From assembly GCA_030159075.1 (NCBI GenBank), contig BROG01000072.1, positions 1,632,001 through 1,696,000 of the forward strand: 64,000 nt of DNA, written 5' to 3'. The notes under the pieces are model-generated. The model saw nothing but the letters and a program-made list of their open reading frames with translations. It did no database searches and was not told the DNA's origin. The translations under genes were made by a program, and so were the position numbers. Source of the DNA: Atrina japonica (taxonomy: Eukaryota > Mollusca > Bivalvia > Pterioida > Pinnidae). This document shows positions 1 to 11,629 of this stretch, piece by piece. The first letter of the stretch is position 1; each line of letters starts with the position of its first letter.

Positions 1-1182
1 CCTGTACACGGATACTCTAGACTTATCCCTGTACACGGATACTCTAGACTTATCCCTGTACATGTTGACACCCTAGACTTATCCCTGTACACGGATACTC
101 TAGACTTATCCCTGTACATGTTGACACCCTAGACTTATCCCTGTACACGGATACTCTAGACTTATCCCTGTACACGGATACTCTAGACTTATCCCTGTAC
201 ACGGATACTCTAGACTTATCCCTGTACATGTTGACATTCTAGACTTATCCCTGTACAAATTGACATTCTAGACTTATCCCTGTACATGTTGACATTCTAG
301 ACTTATCCCTGTACAAGTTGACACTCTAGACCTGTCCCTGAACATGTTGACAATTTAGACTTATCCCTATTCAAGTTGACACTAGACTTATCTGGTACAA
401 AGTGACATTCTAGACTTATCCCTGTACAAATTTACACTCTAGACTTATCACTATACAAAGAGACATTTTAGGCTTATACCTGTACAAGCTGACATTTTAG
501 ACTTATAGCTGTACATGCTGACATTTTTATTACTTACATGTATATATGTACAAGCTGACATTTTAGACTTATATATGTACAAGCTGACATTTTAGACTTA
601 TACTTGTACAAGATGACATTTTAGACTTATATATGTACAAGCTGACATTTTAGACTTATAGACATTATTTTTTTTACTTACTGTACAAGCTGACATTTTT
701 GACATGTACAAGATGACATTTTAGACTTATACTTATCCCTACAAGCTGACATTTTACACTGTACAATCTGACATTTTAGACTTATAGCTACATGCTGACA
801 TTTTTTACTTATATATTATGACCCTGTACAAGCTGACATTTTAGACTTATACTTGTTGACATTTTAGACTTATACCTGTACAAGCTGACATTTTAGACTT
901 ATATATGTACAAGATGACATTTTAGACTTATACTTGTACAAGATGACATTTTAGACTTATATATGTACAAGATGACATTTTAGACTAATACCTGTACAAG
1001 CTGACATTTTAGACTTATACCTGTACAAGCTGACATTTTAGACTTATACCTGTACAAGCTGACATTTTAGACTTATACCTGTACAAGCTGACATTTTATA
1101 CTTATATCTGTCATTTTAGACTTATACCTGTACATGCTGACATTTTAGACTTATACTTGTACAAGCTGACATTTTAGACTTA
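1..1182. repeat. 27-bp tandem satellite, truncated by window start
   Basis: About 40 head-to-tail copies of a 27-bp unit built on CTAGACTTATCCCTGTACA. Copies 1-10 are nearly identical and alternate between two variants (ACACGGATACT and ACATGTTGACA). From about 300 onward copies diverge gradually to an ACAAGCTGACATTTTAGACT form with indels and short fragments. The gradient from homogeneous (left) to degenerate (right) suggests this is the right edge of a larger array that continues outside the window. Confidence 0.95.
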
Positions 1183-4100
1183 TCTTTTTTTTTATTTTTA
1201 TCTTTGGTGTGACTACCTGTATAATTTATAAATTGTTATCCTTCTTACTGATCCCTGTGTAGAAGTACAATTTTCATTAAATATTACATCGTCTAGACTT
1301 CTTATATAACATTTCAAAATGGCATTCCTTTCTAACTGATCATTTTATAAATTGACATTGCAATTTCTCATATTGACATTAACTGTAGCACTTGTTCTGC
1401 TAAGCACTTTGTAAATTCTCATTAAGAATTTGAAATTCTGTTGAAACTAGTCATAAATTTCAGTACTTTATATTGTTATACTCCTGCCTGACTTGGTATA
1501 AAAACATTTTGATTGTTTTAGTGTTTCAATACTTTTTTGAAAATCTTCCCTTGATCTGACAGAACAAACTTATCTACTGTAATTCCAAACCCTGCAAATG
1601 TTATTGAGTAAACATAATTTACTTTTCATTACTCCCGCTTTTTTGCGATAATAAAATGTGGAAACATAGATGTTCCCTTGTCGTAATTTTCAGTACCTTT
1701 CAGGTGTGCTGATAAATTCAATAAATTTCTGGTAAAAGTTACAAGTTGCAAGTATTTCCTTTTCCTCTCTCTCACAATTTGCCAATAATTCTCCATTCTT
1801 GCAGAGTTTTTATGTCCACAGAATAAGATTATCATCTAAAGTACACCTGAAATAGCAATAAAACACAAATCCAAGAATACACGGAATAATTCACTTCAGG
1901 TGTCGCTCTGCGTATCAATACGAATATTAACTTTATGATAGCACCGGGTAAAGAGAAAGCGAAACCGTAATTAATCTTATAATTAATGAGAAATTTTTGG
2001 AATGTCTGAAGTTCCTTGATATTTGGATTTCGCGAAATGAAAACACTAATCACCACGCAGATAAAACAAGCTCCGTTGGGTTTTTCTTTTTCAGTAAAAG
2101 GTACAACGAGAAACTGCGGCAACAGATATGAAACCGACAATTAAGTTGAAATTTATTTTCAACAGGTGAGCACATATATCTTGTTTATTCAAGAACAGAA
2201 TTTTCTGTTTTACCACTTGTGCGACTAATTCAACCACTTTATCAATTGTTTTGAAGATGTAAATTTTTCATTGAATAAAAGGGTAAATTCTGTGTGTTTA
2301 TATCTTAGTCTGTTCTCAGTTAGACGCGAAATATTAGATGTAGATTTCTTAAATGTTCATATCAATATTTAATGTGTGTGATTATATCTTTATAGCTGAA
2401 GTAAAGAGGCTGCTCACAACAAACTCTTAAATCTGATGAAACCAGTTGTATTACATATGATGAGAAATCATGTGTGATTGTGTATAATTACCCAAACATT
2501 ACCATTGGTTACAAATTTACAAATACCCAAAAAATGAAAATCTCGAGACTTAGTCATGATGAAGTTATTTTTTTTTTTAAATTGAAGTGTTCGTGATGAG
2601 CATGAGGGGCACTCTACATTTCTTTGATGTTTTCACATGTAGAAATTTGGTGATTTAAATTGCAATATTGTGCCAAATGTGACTAGTATTTTATCGTTTT
2701 CTCCGCCATTCTCTCTTCTTTCTCTTTATTTCAGAAGATACTGTTAAAATTGCATAAATACTCTTAGTTGCACTGCATGTTTGCACCGATTTCTTCTGTG
2801 ATTGAAATGGATTATTTATGTACTTGAAAATGTGTGAGTTATTTATGACGAAAACTCATTTCTCTTGCATTCATCAGTAACAAAATTCTTGAACTTTGTT
2901 CGTTTTGTGAATTAAGTATATCACTTATCACAATCCCCTAGCTGTATCAAAATATTTTACTGTTTGACATTGGATAAAAAAATAACGCTTTGCCACTGAC
3001 ATTTTTAACTGTACTCAACCTCAGATATTTAGGATGGAATGTATATAAATCAAACAATAAATAATGTCATTGGATGTAACCTATAGGTATACCAAGGTAA
3101 AGTGGCACATCCGGGTTGAGTCAAAAATCAAAACGATACCAAAAATAGGTTGTATAGGTCAAACTTAATTGCTTTGCATGGACTCCATGCATTACTGAAT
3201 CTCTAATACTTTTGTGACAAGTGGCTTGTCGCCCCTGTTATGATTTGATTTAGACTCGTTGTGTTTGTAAACATGTGCCAACTTACCTTGGTGGACCTGT
3301 AGTTTGTTTATTTGTTTGTTGTTGTTGTTGTCATCGTCGATGTTGTTGTTGTTTCTAATGCCTATTGATGTAAATGTAAAACGCAACATACCCCCACCTC
3401 TAATTTTCGTTTTGTTGTTGTTTTACACCCTCCAAGAACATTTCACTGACATGGAGTTGAGACCAGCTAGCATATGTGTTAGGTGCCACAAAATTTTAAT
3501 TTGAACTATGGACTTCTACAAATACAGTGAGGGTTCTCCAAGGTGTTGTTGTCGGTAAGACTCGGGTCTCTTATGTGGCGAACGCTTGGTGGTGGAGCGG
3601 TCAATGCTTTTGTTTACAAGCCTTAGGTATGACTGTCCCTTCGAGTATGAGAGTAAGCCTTTTTCTAGTTGTCACATTCCGTTTAGTTTGTACTCGGATC
3701 ACGTGACGTCAACAGAAATGCGACCGAGGTAATTTGGGGTTTCATAACATCTAAATTGACGATATTCAATATCTTGTTTCGGGTCATTTGAGTGGGGGGG
3801 TTAAACTAAATGTTCATTCTTGTAAAGTTGACAAGTGACATGCCTTTACTTTAGGCTACTTCTCAAATCTGGCTCCTTTCATTGTACGTAATACATATTT
3901 TTGGTCGCCTATGCGATAAACTCTTTAAACGGAAGTTATGTAGGAAACATTTTTTGTTGAAGGTGCATGATATTATTACGAACCCTGTCGGAACAGAACA
4001 TTTTTGGAAAAGGTCTGTTGAAAGTCATGGGTCTTATTTCGGATGAAAGCTTAATGATAAGGTTCTGTGGCACTACAGTAATGCTTGTCAAAGAACCGTT

Positions 4101-5078
4101 ACAGCATTGGATAATGTCCATAGCACAAGCTAAAGTTTGCGGGTGTTTCATCTACTCCTGGTGACATACCCATATAAGTGAGAGAGAGAGAGAGAAATTT
4201 GTCGGTGGTACATAAACATTACTGATAAAATACCTTCACTAGCTAGTAATGTAAGAACAGGCTCGTCAGAATGGATATCATCTTGGGGACTACGGAAAAG
4301 GTATTTTATTGACTTATTCCAGACGATAAAATTCTATTTGTGTGTAATAACAATACAATATGAACCATTTAGATTCAGATTCTTTATTAGAATCATGTAC
4401 TGTCAAATAGCTGGGGTCTTTAATAAGCCCTTCAACCCCCATTCCCACTCCCTGCTTCCGACGTCATGTAAAAATCCCTAAATGTAAATGTATCACAGGG
4501 TCATTAAGTTAGTAACCTACGCTGCGCAAACATTATCATACACACAATCCTTGGCTTACATCTGTCTGTGTAATGATATTCTATGATCTTTATGTACAAA
4601 GTGTTATATCAAATACATGTAATACTAATGGTCCTCATTTGTTTTACGTCTATGAGGTAAATTCTTAAAGGAATGCCTCATAACTCCACTTACATGAGCC
4701 ACATCCAATTTAAGTAGGAAATGAGCCCGCAAAGTATTTCTACTCTAAAATTCATCTGCCCTATGTAACTTTGCTTTGAAATCATCATAACGTTTTGATG
4801 CATCAGACATTTGAAAATGTTTTAGTAGTATAGGAATTAGGCCTACCGGTATAATTTAGAGAAAAAGGTCAGAATGGTATGCTGAGTGTTCTATTTTCAA
4901 ATTCTGAATGGTTTATTCGTATATTTTGACATGGGAGTAAACAACTTTTTCAATATTTTATCAAGATATCGTGTAGTAACGCATAAAGAGTAATTCTTCT
5001 ACGAAATGATACACTATGAGTATTAGAGGATGGGTGTATTAGAGTCAGTGATGGTCCTAGGTCGCTTAGTATTCGGAG
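1183..5078. other. Intergenic stretch, no recognisable gene
   Basis: AT-rich unique-looking sequence. Two minus-strand open frames that overlap by four bases (1629-1835 and 1832-2140; 68 and 102 codons) sit in a locally CpG-richer patch, but neither resembles a protein I know and there is no splice or homology support. A short TTG-repeat tract lies near 3305-3355 and a GA tract near 4179-4194. Nothing else can be supported. Confidence 0.6.
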
Positions 5079-5292
5079 ATACTGTATACCTGAAAATATT
5101 GACTCCTGTTTAATTTTCGAGATGATGGGGCGTTTTGAAAATGAAGATGAAAGTTTCCAGCTAAATAACTGATTCGTGGAAACCCACGTGACTATGGTGA
5201 TTTAGGGCGAATTTAAGACGGAGTGAATATTTTTTGTTGTCAATACAGGTCGAAAATAAATATACACGAACATTTCCAGTAATACAGGATTC
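5079..5292 (-). mobile_element. MITE-like element, family E (copy E1)
   Basis: Reverse-orientation copy of a roughly 210-bp family also found at 17600, 20459 and 35211. The ends are imperfect inverted repeats (ACTGTATACCTGAAAAT on the left, ATTTCCAGTAATACAG on the right). Internal hallmark words are GTTTAATTTTCGAG near the left end and GGTGATTTAGGGCGAATTT towards the right. No coding capacity. Family identity is by comparison within this window only. Confidence 0.6.
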
Positions 5293-5620
5293 AAACATAC
5301 ATGTATTTATAAATGTCTGGGTTCTCCGGGGCATAGCATTTTTTATTATCCATTTGTTGTGTGTATTTTTCTGCGCATATCGTTCAGTGTTGATATTTTG
5401 GTATTTTCTTTGTTATTATTACTTTCCCATTTTATGGGATCTTTTGTATCTTCGATACTCAGGGGGATTTTTGCAGATATTTCAAAAAGGGGGTTCTTTA
5501 AATAAACATGAACCACTATCAGAATTTATCTAAGCTTTGTCAATTTGGTTTTCTATTTTTGGAGGGAAAAAATAACTTTATTGACAATGTGTTGGCGTAT
5601 CTCTGTATGACTATCTACGA

Positions 5621-5866
5621 GGGTCTCCGTGGCGGAATGGTTAGGCCTGTATCATCGCGCTTTGAGCCATGAAGTGTTTCACCTCTGCTTAACGCGAGTT
5701 CGAGTCAGGCTGATTTTGTGAGAAAGTTTGTCATTTTTCTTGCGGAAGACCGGTGTTCTCTTCTCGGCACACTGTAACCCGGTTCTTTCCTCCACAATTA
5801 AATACTGGCTGCCACCATATGGCGGAATCAAAATTATGAGTGGCGTAAAACAATATTCAAGCAAAC
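5621..5866 (+). mobile_element. tRNA-derived SINE, family S1
   Basis: The 5' part is tRNA-like, with an A-box-like GTGGCGGAATGGTTAGG and a B-box-like GAGTTCGAGTC, consistent with RNA polymerase III transcription. The body contains GTGAGAAAGTTTG, a GCGGAAGACCGGT segment, CTGTAACCC and CCACCATATGGCGG, and ends in TGGCGTAAAACAATATTCAA. The same body recurs at 7519, 34053 (minus), 34864, 38590 (minus), 43701, 50643 (minus) and 60891. No coding capacity; mobilisation would depend on a LINE elsewhere. Confidence 0.85.
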
Positions 5867-5930
5867 ATTCTGAAGGCATTGGTGTATATATAGAAAGGTG
5901 GCTCTTACAGTATTGGAGATTCACAGTGAC

Positions 5931-6032
5931 TAGTGTCATGTTTTAATTTTTGAATTTACTAGGTGGGTGGTAAATCCAAAATTTGTATTTACCACCCAGC
6001 TAGTAAATTCGAAAATTAAAATATGACACTAA
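5931..6032. mobile_element. Snap-back hairpin element (about 45-bp arms)
   Basis: Left arm 5931-5975 (starts TAGTGTCATG, contains TTTACTAGGTGGGTGG) is the near-perfect reverse complement of the right arm 5987-6032 (contains CCACCCAGCTAGTAAATT, ends ATGACACTA), with an 11-nt loop. It looks like a complete foldback MITE, or a palindrome left by one. It contains no gene. Confidence 0.75.
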
Positions 6033-7043
6033 TCTATGTACTATAAAATCAGACGACAACTAAAATCCAGTTTCGATGATTCTCCTCCAAAAAATTTCAA
6101 AATGGTAAGAACATAAACCATCTAATGGAAACCAGGATGTTACAAACAGACAGGCCCAAAGAACAATATCTTTGATATTGGAGACAATGATACCACTCAA
6201 CTTGTGTGCACGTCTTATATATTTTTACATGGCACTTTGGAGCCTCCTTATTAAAATAAAGACGATCTGTCATTTATTATTGCAATCCATATTGAAATAT
6301 TTCACGTGGTTACAAAAATGTTACCCAGTGTTTGGTAGCCAATACACTTCCTGTTGAAACTGAAATATTATAAAACTCTCTTATTATAATCACTTAGCGG
6401 CAGGGGATACATGTCAAATGTATTTATATAGAGAGAGAGTGAAAGATATTTCAAAAACGATTCCGAAGTATAGTGTATCAATTAAATCTTTTAATATCTC
6501 TATCTAGCACCGGTTTCATGGTTCTGATATCTACCTATTTAAATCATTTCTAGTTTCTCTTTCTACTTTCACTTAATGTGTTTTGTCACCGCCGAAGCCT
6601 ATACGTCAGGAATTATCGCAATCCCCCCAGCCATTCTGGCTACCCGTATACGTCAAATATAGACCATATTTATACTTCAAAGGAAGCGTCCTCTTTGTAA
6701 CCTAAATCTGGCCTTTCAGTAGAATCATTTACAAACATTATGCTTATACTAATCTCGTTAAGACGAAGAGATTTCGATTATGAACCCTTTTCATGGTCAT
6801 TTCGTCAAAAACTAGGTGCGTGCTAACGGCGGACTACTTACCGTCATTGAATTGGTTTACGTGCAGATGGTTTGCCCTCATTGAATCCTGCTATACTTGA
6901 TTAAATTTGATTTAATCTTAGTTTTCATTTTCTCCTGCTTATCTAATAAGTTGATCTTTTTATATCGTTTTATGAAGCATAACACGGTTATCAAATCCCG
7001 TTGCGTTCACAGCCTGTGGCTATGAGAGCGTATGATACTGACA

Positions 7044-7226
7044 CTACATCTTTAACTGTTCGTCACAGTGCGTAATGAAGTCACGGATAGATGCTATCTC
7101 GTCAGTGCTGTACTCAAATGGTTGTATGTAGACTAAGTACCCCGGCATCATTACGAAATGAATGATAAAATTCATGTCATCCTGAAGAAATCTAGTCATC
7201 GAAAATTTAAAAAGAAATGTCTCCAC
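7044..7226 (-). other. Coding-like open frame of unknown identity
   Basis: A 60-codon minus-strand frame ends at a TAG (7044-7046) and stays open upstream past 7226 through FKQQPVETF. Composition is protein-like (contains HFVMMPGYLVYIQPFEYST and DEIASIRDFITHCDEQ) and is richer in CpG than its surroundings. It could be a terminal exon of an otherwise unseen minus-strand gene, an exon relic, or chance. No family is recognised and no partner exons were found upstream on this strand. Confidence 0.2.
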
Positions 7227-7235
7227 AGGCTGCTG

Positions 7236-7290
7236 TTTAAACTGGGATGATGATAATGATGATGATCATCATCATTGGGTGGTGGTTGTG
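7236..7290. repeat. GAT/ATC trinucleotide palindrome
   Basis: A run of GATGATGATAATGATGATG flips to ATCATCATCATT, then GGTGGTGG and GTGATGATGAC. It is an imperfect trinucleotide microsatellite whose two strands form a hairpin-capable inverted repeat. Confidence 0.8.
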
Positions 7291-7518
7291 ATGATGACAA
7301 TATTGTTTACTTTAGGTCCTACAGTATTAGTAGCTCATCTTAAATATAGAAAGATGCTATAGGGGTATTGCAAGTGGGCTAGTCTTCACAGGCAGTACTT
7401 TAAGTACAGCATGACTAGCCATAGATCAACTTGCATCTGAAGACTATTTTAGGAAACGCAAGCGGGAGGTTCCGGGTTCCATTCACGGTAACGTGTCTTA
7501 CCAGAAACTTTTAAAAAT

Positions 7519-7780
7519 GGTGGGGTCGAGTTGTTAGATCATAACACTTTGAACCACGAAGTATCTCACTTCTTTTCAGTGTAAGTTCAGGCCCAGCAGA
7601 AACCTGAGGTGATTTTTGTGAGAAAGTTTGCCAGTTTACTTGCGGAAGGCCGATGGTCTCTTTCCGGGTACATTGTAACCGCTGGTTCTCTCCTCCACCA
7701 TTAAAAACTCGTCACCACCATATAACTGAAAAAATTGTTGAGCTTGGCGTAAAACACTATTCAAAATTCAAAATCTAAAT
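7519..7780 (+). mobile_element. tRNA-derived SINE, family S1
   Basis: Degenerate tRNA-like head (GGTGGGGTCGAGTTGTTAGA), then the S1 body: GTGAGAAAGTTTGCCAGTTT, ACTTGCGGAAGGCCGATGG, TACATTGTAACCG, CACCACCATATAACTGAA and TGTTGAGCTTGGCGTAAAAC, with an A-rich tail near 7760-7780. Full length for the family as seen in this window. Confidence 0.85.
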
Positions 7781-7798
7781 TTGAAAAATGGTGGCGAC

Positions 7799-7935
7799 TT
7801 TTTTTTTTTTTTTTTTTTTTTGCCAAGCGTTTGGCATACAGAATGAAAGTTAAGCGTCTGTTGGGTGAGACCTTATAAAACCAAGGTTACATGCCACCGT
7901 ATGTGTGGCACGTACAAGAATCCAAACTGCTTTGG
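7799..7935. mobile_element. Poly-T run and fragment of SINE family S2
   Basis: A run of 23 T residues (7799-7821) is followed by a segment (about 7876-7935) carrying GAGACCTTATAAAACCAAGG, CATGCCACCGT and TGTGGCACGTACAAGAATCC. This matches the middle of the S2 SINEs at 48127 and 58297 (GAGACARTAAAAACCAAG and TGTCAGCACGTTAAAGAACC). It is probably a decayed S2 copy. Confidence 0.5.
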
Positions 7936-8324
7936 CATCAACTCATAGCACAGGTAGAATTATTTGTCACATCACAATATTGAGTGAAAAATTATTGGCG
8001 TGATGTAATACAACGATAAGACACAAACTGTGTTTGGGGAATGGGACTCAAAAGGCTTTTCTGAAACAGGCAAAAACTAATCAGTGTTTCAGGTTCATTC
8101 ATATGGGTGATATATCATAGGCGGCTGCCCAGACGACAATATAGCAAAGAAAGTCCCAACACCCAAGGCAGCTGCCAATACAGCGAATGTTCTTTTATAA
8201 CGTTCTATACCTCGTTAAAAAACAACATACAGAAGAGTCATCATTTCCATCTCTTGCACTCAGCGTTTGAGGGAATAGTCATGGCAATCTGTTATCTAGA
8301 AATCTTGGATATTAGGACCTACCC

Positions 8325-8390
8325 TGTACCAGGAATTAAACCCGAGACCCTCCGCTTGTTAAGGCGACAGAGCCACAGCGAGTGAATGTC
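8325..8390 (-). mobile_element. tRNA-like SINE head (isolated)
   Basis: Read on the minus strand this gives CACTCGCTGTGGCTCTGTCG, then CCTTAACAAGCGGAGGGTCT and CGGGTTTAATTCCTGG, which includes a good pol III B box. The A-box side is not clear. It resembles the 3' half of a tRNA or a tRNA-derived SINE head without a recognised body. It is unlikely to be an intact tRNA gene because no complete cloverleaf can be drawn. Confidence 0.4.
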
Positions 8391-8399
8391 CGATTTTGA

Positions 8400-11149
8400 A
8401 TCTCGATCATATACAATAGTAACCCGGTGTGCTTGTGAACTCTGAGTATATATACGTGTTATCAGTCCATTCAGAAAACTTACGTTTTACAGCAAAATGT
8501 GAGTAAATTCTGTGACAAACCTGCCGCGGGGACTTCAAGTTTACATTCCTTAAATATACATGTATATAGATCTTGTATTATTCCGGACCACGCGTTGAAT
8601 TTAAATCCAGGCGGCTTTTTGTCACAGTGAAAATTTCGTGTTTATGTTACAAAACAGAAAATCTGCTTCATGAGTTGTCATAATGTAAATTTTGAGTTAT
8701 TTACGACAATTTAACATTCAAACCTTGAATTTATTCCCTTGGGTCACACGCATTTAAGCTGCAATTGAAATTCCTAATTTAGGTTAGAGTTCAAATGCGA
8801 TGAAACCAGGGACACAGAAAATAATTTTCCGTGTGAAAACAGTTATTCAGTGACTGGTGAGATTTAAAATCTAATCTTGCGAACGATCCACCAAATTTTA
8901 ACAACAGTTTTTTTTTTCATGAACAGCATATTAAAAGGAATAGACTTAGTTAGTATAATGCAATTTAAAATACATTTTTCCTCAACGAATGAAGACTTTG
9001 TGCTAATCTAATAAGCATTATCACAGATTTATTTTTCAATCAAAACAAGTATTGCGCTCGGAGTTGACGAGTTGTCGCCCGAAGATATGATACATGTATG
9101 ATATCACGGTATCATATTATTAAACGTGTATACGATAGGCCTACACGTGTACGTTATCAAAAACATGCATGTTAGACACTATTAAACATTTGTTTGTATA
9201 TTTTGATGTTAAAGCCTGCACTGTGTGATTTAAGATACCCTTTCTTAATTCAAGGTATATGTTCGCCAAAGTAAGTGTTTCAAACAGCAACCAAGTGGTT
9301 AGTATGCCCTCTCAATACACATATTAAATGTTTCTCGTTCTCGTCCATCATATTTATTGACACCCAATCACACTCCGAAATTTTATGACTTAAATTAATT
9401 GCAGTTATTTCATTTTTATATCTACCTTACCAGTAAATAGCACTTGGCACTTGTTTTTATTATTTTCATTTGCATATAGTCAGTAGATTTCCTATTGACT
9501 AGATGCAACATACGACACGGCTTCCAATAACAGACCGCAAAAATTCATATTTCATTGAATTCCAAAATGTCTGCAACGTTGAGGAACAATATCATAAAAT
9601 GTACACACCCCACCCCACTCCGAAAAACTGACAGAATTTAAAAGAACTCTACTCTTTAAAAGAATGAAATACAGCATGTTCCAATGTCAAGGTTTTCCTA
9701 TCAGCTCAGTTAATCACACATGTAATAAAATTAATAAAATTTGGGGATTGAAATTAATCGATCATTGGTTTGTGACAATTTTCTTTAAAAAAAACTGTTA
9801 ATAAAAGTGCAAATGACACGCACTGTTTATAAAATTCTTTTTCCACTAATTTTGTTAAAAATTTTCATATTTATTTTAGGAAAACATAGTCTAATTATGT
9901 ATCACACGAGAATACGTTATCTCATTTGAAATGTCATAAAATCAAACTAGGAACCTAAGGAAATGTTGATAGAAGGTGACATGTCATGTCGCACTATAAA
10001 CCCTTTTCTCTATTTGTTTGGTTTAAAGGGTGAAGAAATTGTAGCAATTTGTAAAATGTTTACATTTACATCGGCCAGATAATGTATACGCTGTACATAT
10101 TGTGTATCCTTTGTTATATATGAAGTTCTGAACCCTTGTATCGTTAGATTTTACAAGTTCGCCATTTCAGCGACCATATACTCGTTTCAGGTTGTTTTTT
10201 CAAGGGCGGGTGGGTGTGTAATAACTTTGAACGGGAATATTTAGTTCTTCAGTGTATCACGTTCTCCCCTTTTTTATCTACAATAGGTTATACCCCCCAA
10301 AGTGAAATATCATGTTTTCACTTTTTTGTGTAATCCGAGGAAAATAAAAAGTCGAAAACATGATACCTGTAATGATATTCGCCAATGTCTTATTATTTTT
10401 AACCGTATTTCCAGAAAGTAGTATTTGATGTAATACTTTAAATAGCGACTTCTAAGTAGCAAAATGTCAAATACGAATTAAAAACCTCTTTGGTTTTATT
10501 TGAATCGTTTTATAAATATTTTAGAAATATGTATTTAAATTATATTTAGCTTACTTATGCGTTACTTGGTGAAATACTTGAATATCGTTTTCATTTTTTG
10601 GGGGAAGAAATGTCACGTAGGAATTAATGTCCTCTTAGGTGTTTTGTTGTAAGAAAGATCTACATAATGAATATTTACTTTTAAAGTTAAATACCAAACA
10701 TAATAATAGTGGGTTTGGAGTTTGTACTTTATGATTTAAAAGCTTACTTTCAAATATTTTTCTGATTTATTCCGTTGAGTAAGAGTGCATCCCCCGCGGT
10801 AAAAATTTATTTGCTAATCTGGAAACCACCCTATCATACTTAATCTATATAACACGTGCTTGTCCTGTCGATTTATTTGTTTGTTTTTAAGTGATTATTT
10901 TGATAATCTGTTTCTAATGTTTTCACTTAGACGACGAAACATCTTCCTATGGAAATGTGAAAACTGTAGGTATTTATGTAAGCACGGAAGCTAATCAATA
11001 CATGGATTATTTCATCTTTTCTTTAACTTTCAGCTTTATTTGTTTTGGGTTATACTCGACGAGAAATAAAGTCAACTTGTAAACACTCGGTAAATGATTT
11101 ATTTGCCAACTAAATAGACGCCACAAAGAACATACCCCCACTCCCCAAG
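8400..11149. other. Intergenic stretch upstream of TIKI
   Basis: AT-rich, no gene seen. It contains one clear hairpin at 10309-10366 (TATCATGTTTTCACTTTTTT against AAAAAGTCGAAAACATGATA). No open frame above 60 codons carries recognisable protein signal. Distal regulatory elements for the TIKI gene could lie here but none can be pinned from sequence alone. Confidence 0.5.
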
Positions 11150-11536
11150 TTGTCATCTATTTATATCGCGTCATCTACCAATCAGGTTTCTCGCTCTAAC
11201 TCGAGCACGTTGAGAGCTAAGAAGTATCAGAGGGATTCCTTCTACAGATCGTTCAGTGTAAACACACGCCACCGTCTAAGTTAGGATGTAAACAATACTA
11301 ATTACTCGGATGAGGAAACAATTAAACGGATTTAAATGAGTGAGACGTTTTACTTTTTTGTGAAACCTATTACTGTAGGAATGTAGAGACTGATCACTCG
11401 CGCGTGAATGGTCATGTTGTGTGAAAATAGCGAATATATTCACGTGTTGTTGACCTTTCGATCACAACGATGGAGATCACTTAGAAGAAGCAGCGGCCAG
11501 ACAATGCACGTGCATCAATGGACGGTTTAATACAAG
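11150..11536 (+). promoter_or_regulatory. Probable TIKI promoter and 5' UTR
   Basis: The stretch immediately upstream of the TIKI start codon is markedly richer in CpG and GC than its surroundings (roughly twenty CpGs in about 370 bp, against very few in most intronic stretches). It contains a TATA-like TATTTATATCGCG (about 11157-11169), a CCAAT motif in CTACCAATCAGG (CCAAT at 11178-11182) and a pyrimidine-rich start-site-like CTCGCTCTAAC. The transcription start cannot be fixed. Several ATGs precede the main start, so a start site upstream of 11408 would give a leader with upstream ORFs. Confidence 0.4.
11408..11530 (+). other. Upstream ORF in the putative TIKI leader
   Basis: An ATG at 11408 opens a 40-codon frame ending at TAA 11528-11530, seven bases before the TIKI ATG. 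A further ATG at 11518 opens an eight-codon frame that stops at TAG 11542-11544, overlapping the main start. If the transcript begins upstream of these, they could dampen TIKI translation. Peptide sequence is not recognisable, and the effect depends entirely on where transcription starts. Confidence 0.3.
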
Positions 11537-11629
11537 ATGTATAGTTTATTTTTCAAATGCCTATTTATTATACAATGGGTAATTAATGCAGGCATGAAAC
11601 CCGAACAAGAAGAGGTTACTTGTCAAGAC
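11537..11629 (+). CDS. TIKI: TIKI-type Wnt metalloprotease, exon 1 (signal peptide)
   Basis: Encodes residues 1-31. The start MYSLFFKCLFIIQWVINAG is a typical signal peptide (one early Lys, long hydrophobic core, small residues at 17-19 for cleavage). A short linker with Cys29 follows and ends in TCQD. An in-frame TAA lies three codons upstream, so ATG 11537 is the first possible start; A is at -3. The exon ends at a strong donor, GAC|GTAAGTATT, in phase 0, exactly matching the phase-0 acceptor of exon 2 and giving [13 protein letters not shown]. As I recall, vertebrate TIKIs likewise have a signal peptide and a Cys a few residues before SELNSFLW. Weak point: no transcript support, and the N-terminus is poorly conserved in the family. 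The 12805 alternative was considered and rejected. Confidence 0.75.

Noticed and set aside
5234..5533. 99-codon hydrophobic plus-strand frame as a membrane-protein gene
   Set aside because: It starts inside a family E element, is rich in Phe, Tyr and Leu as expected from T-rich DNA, and has no splice or family support.
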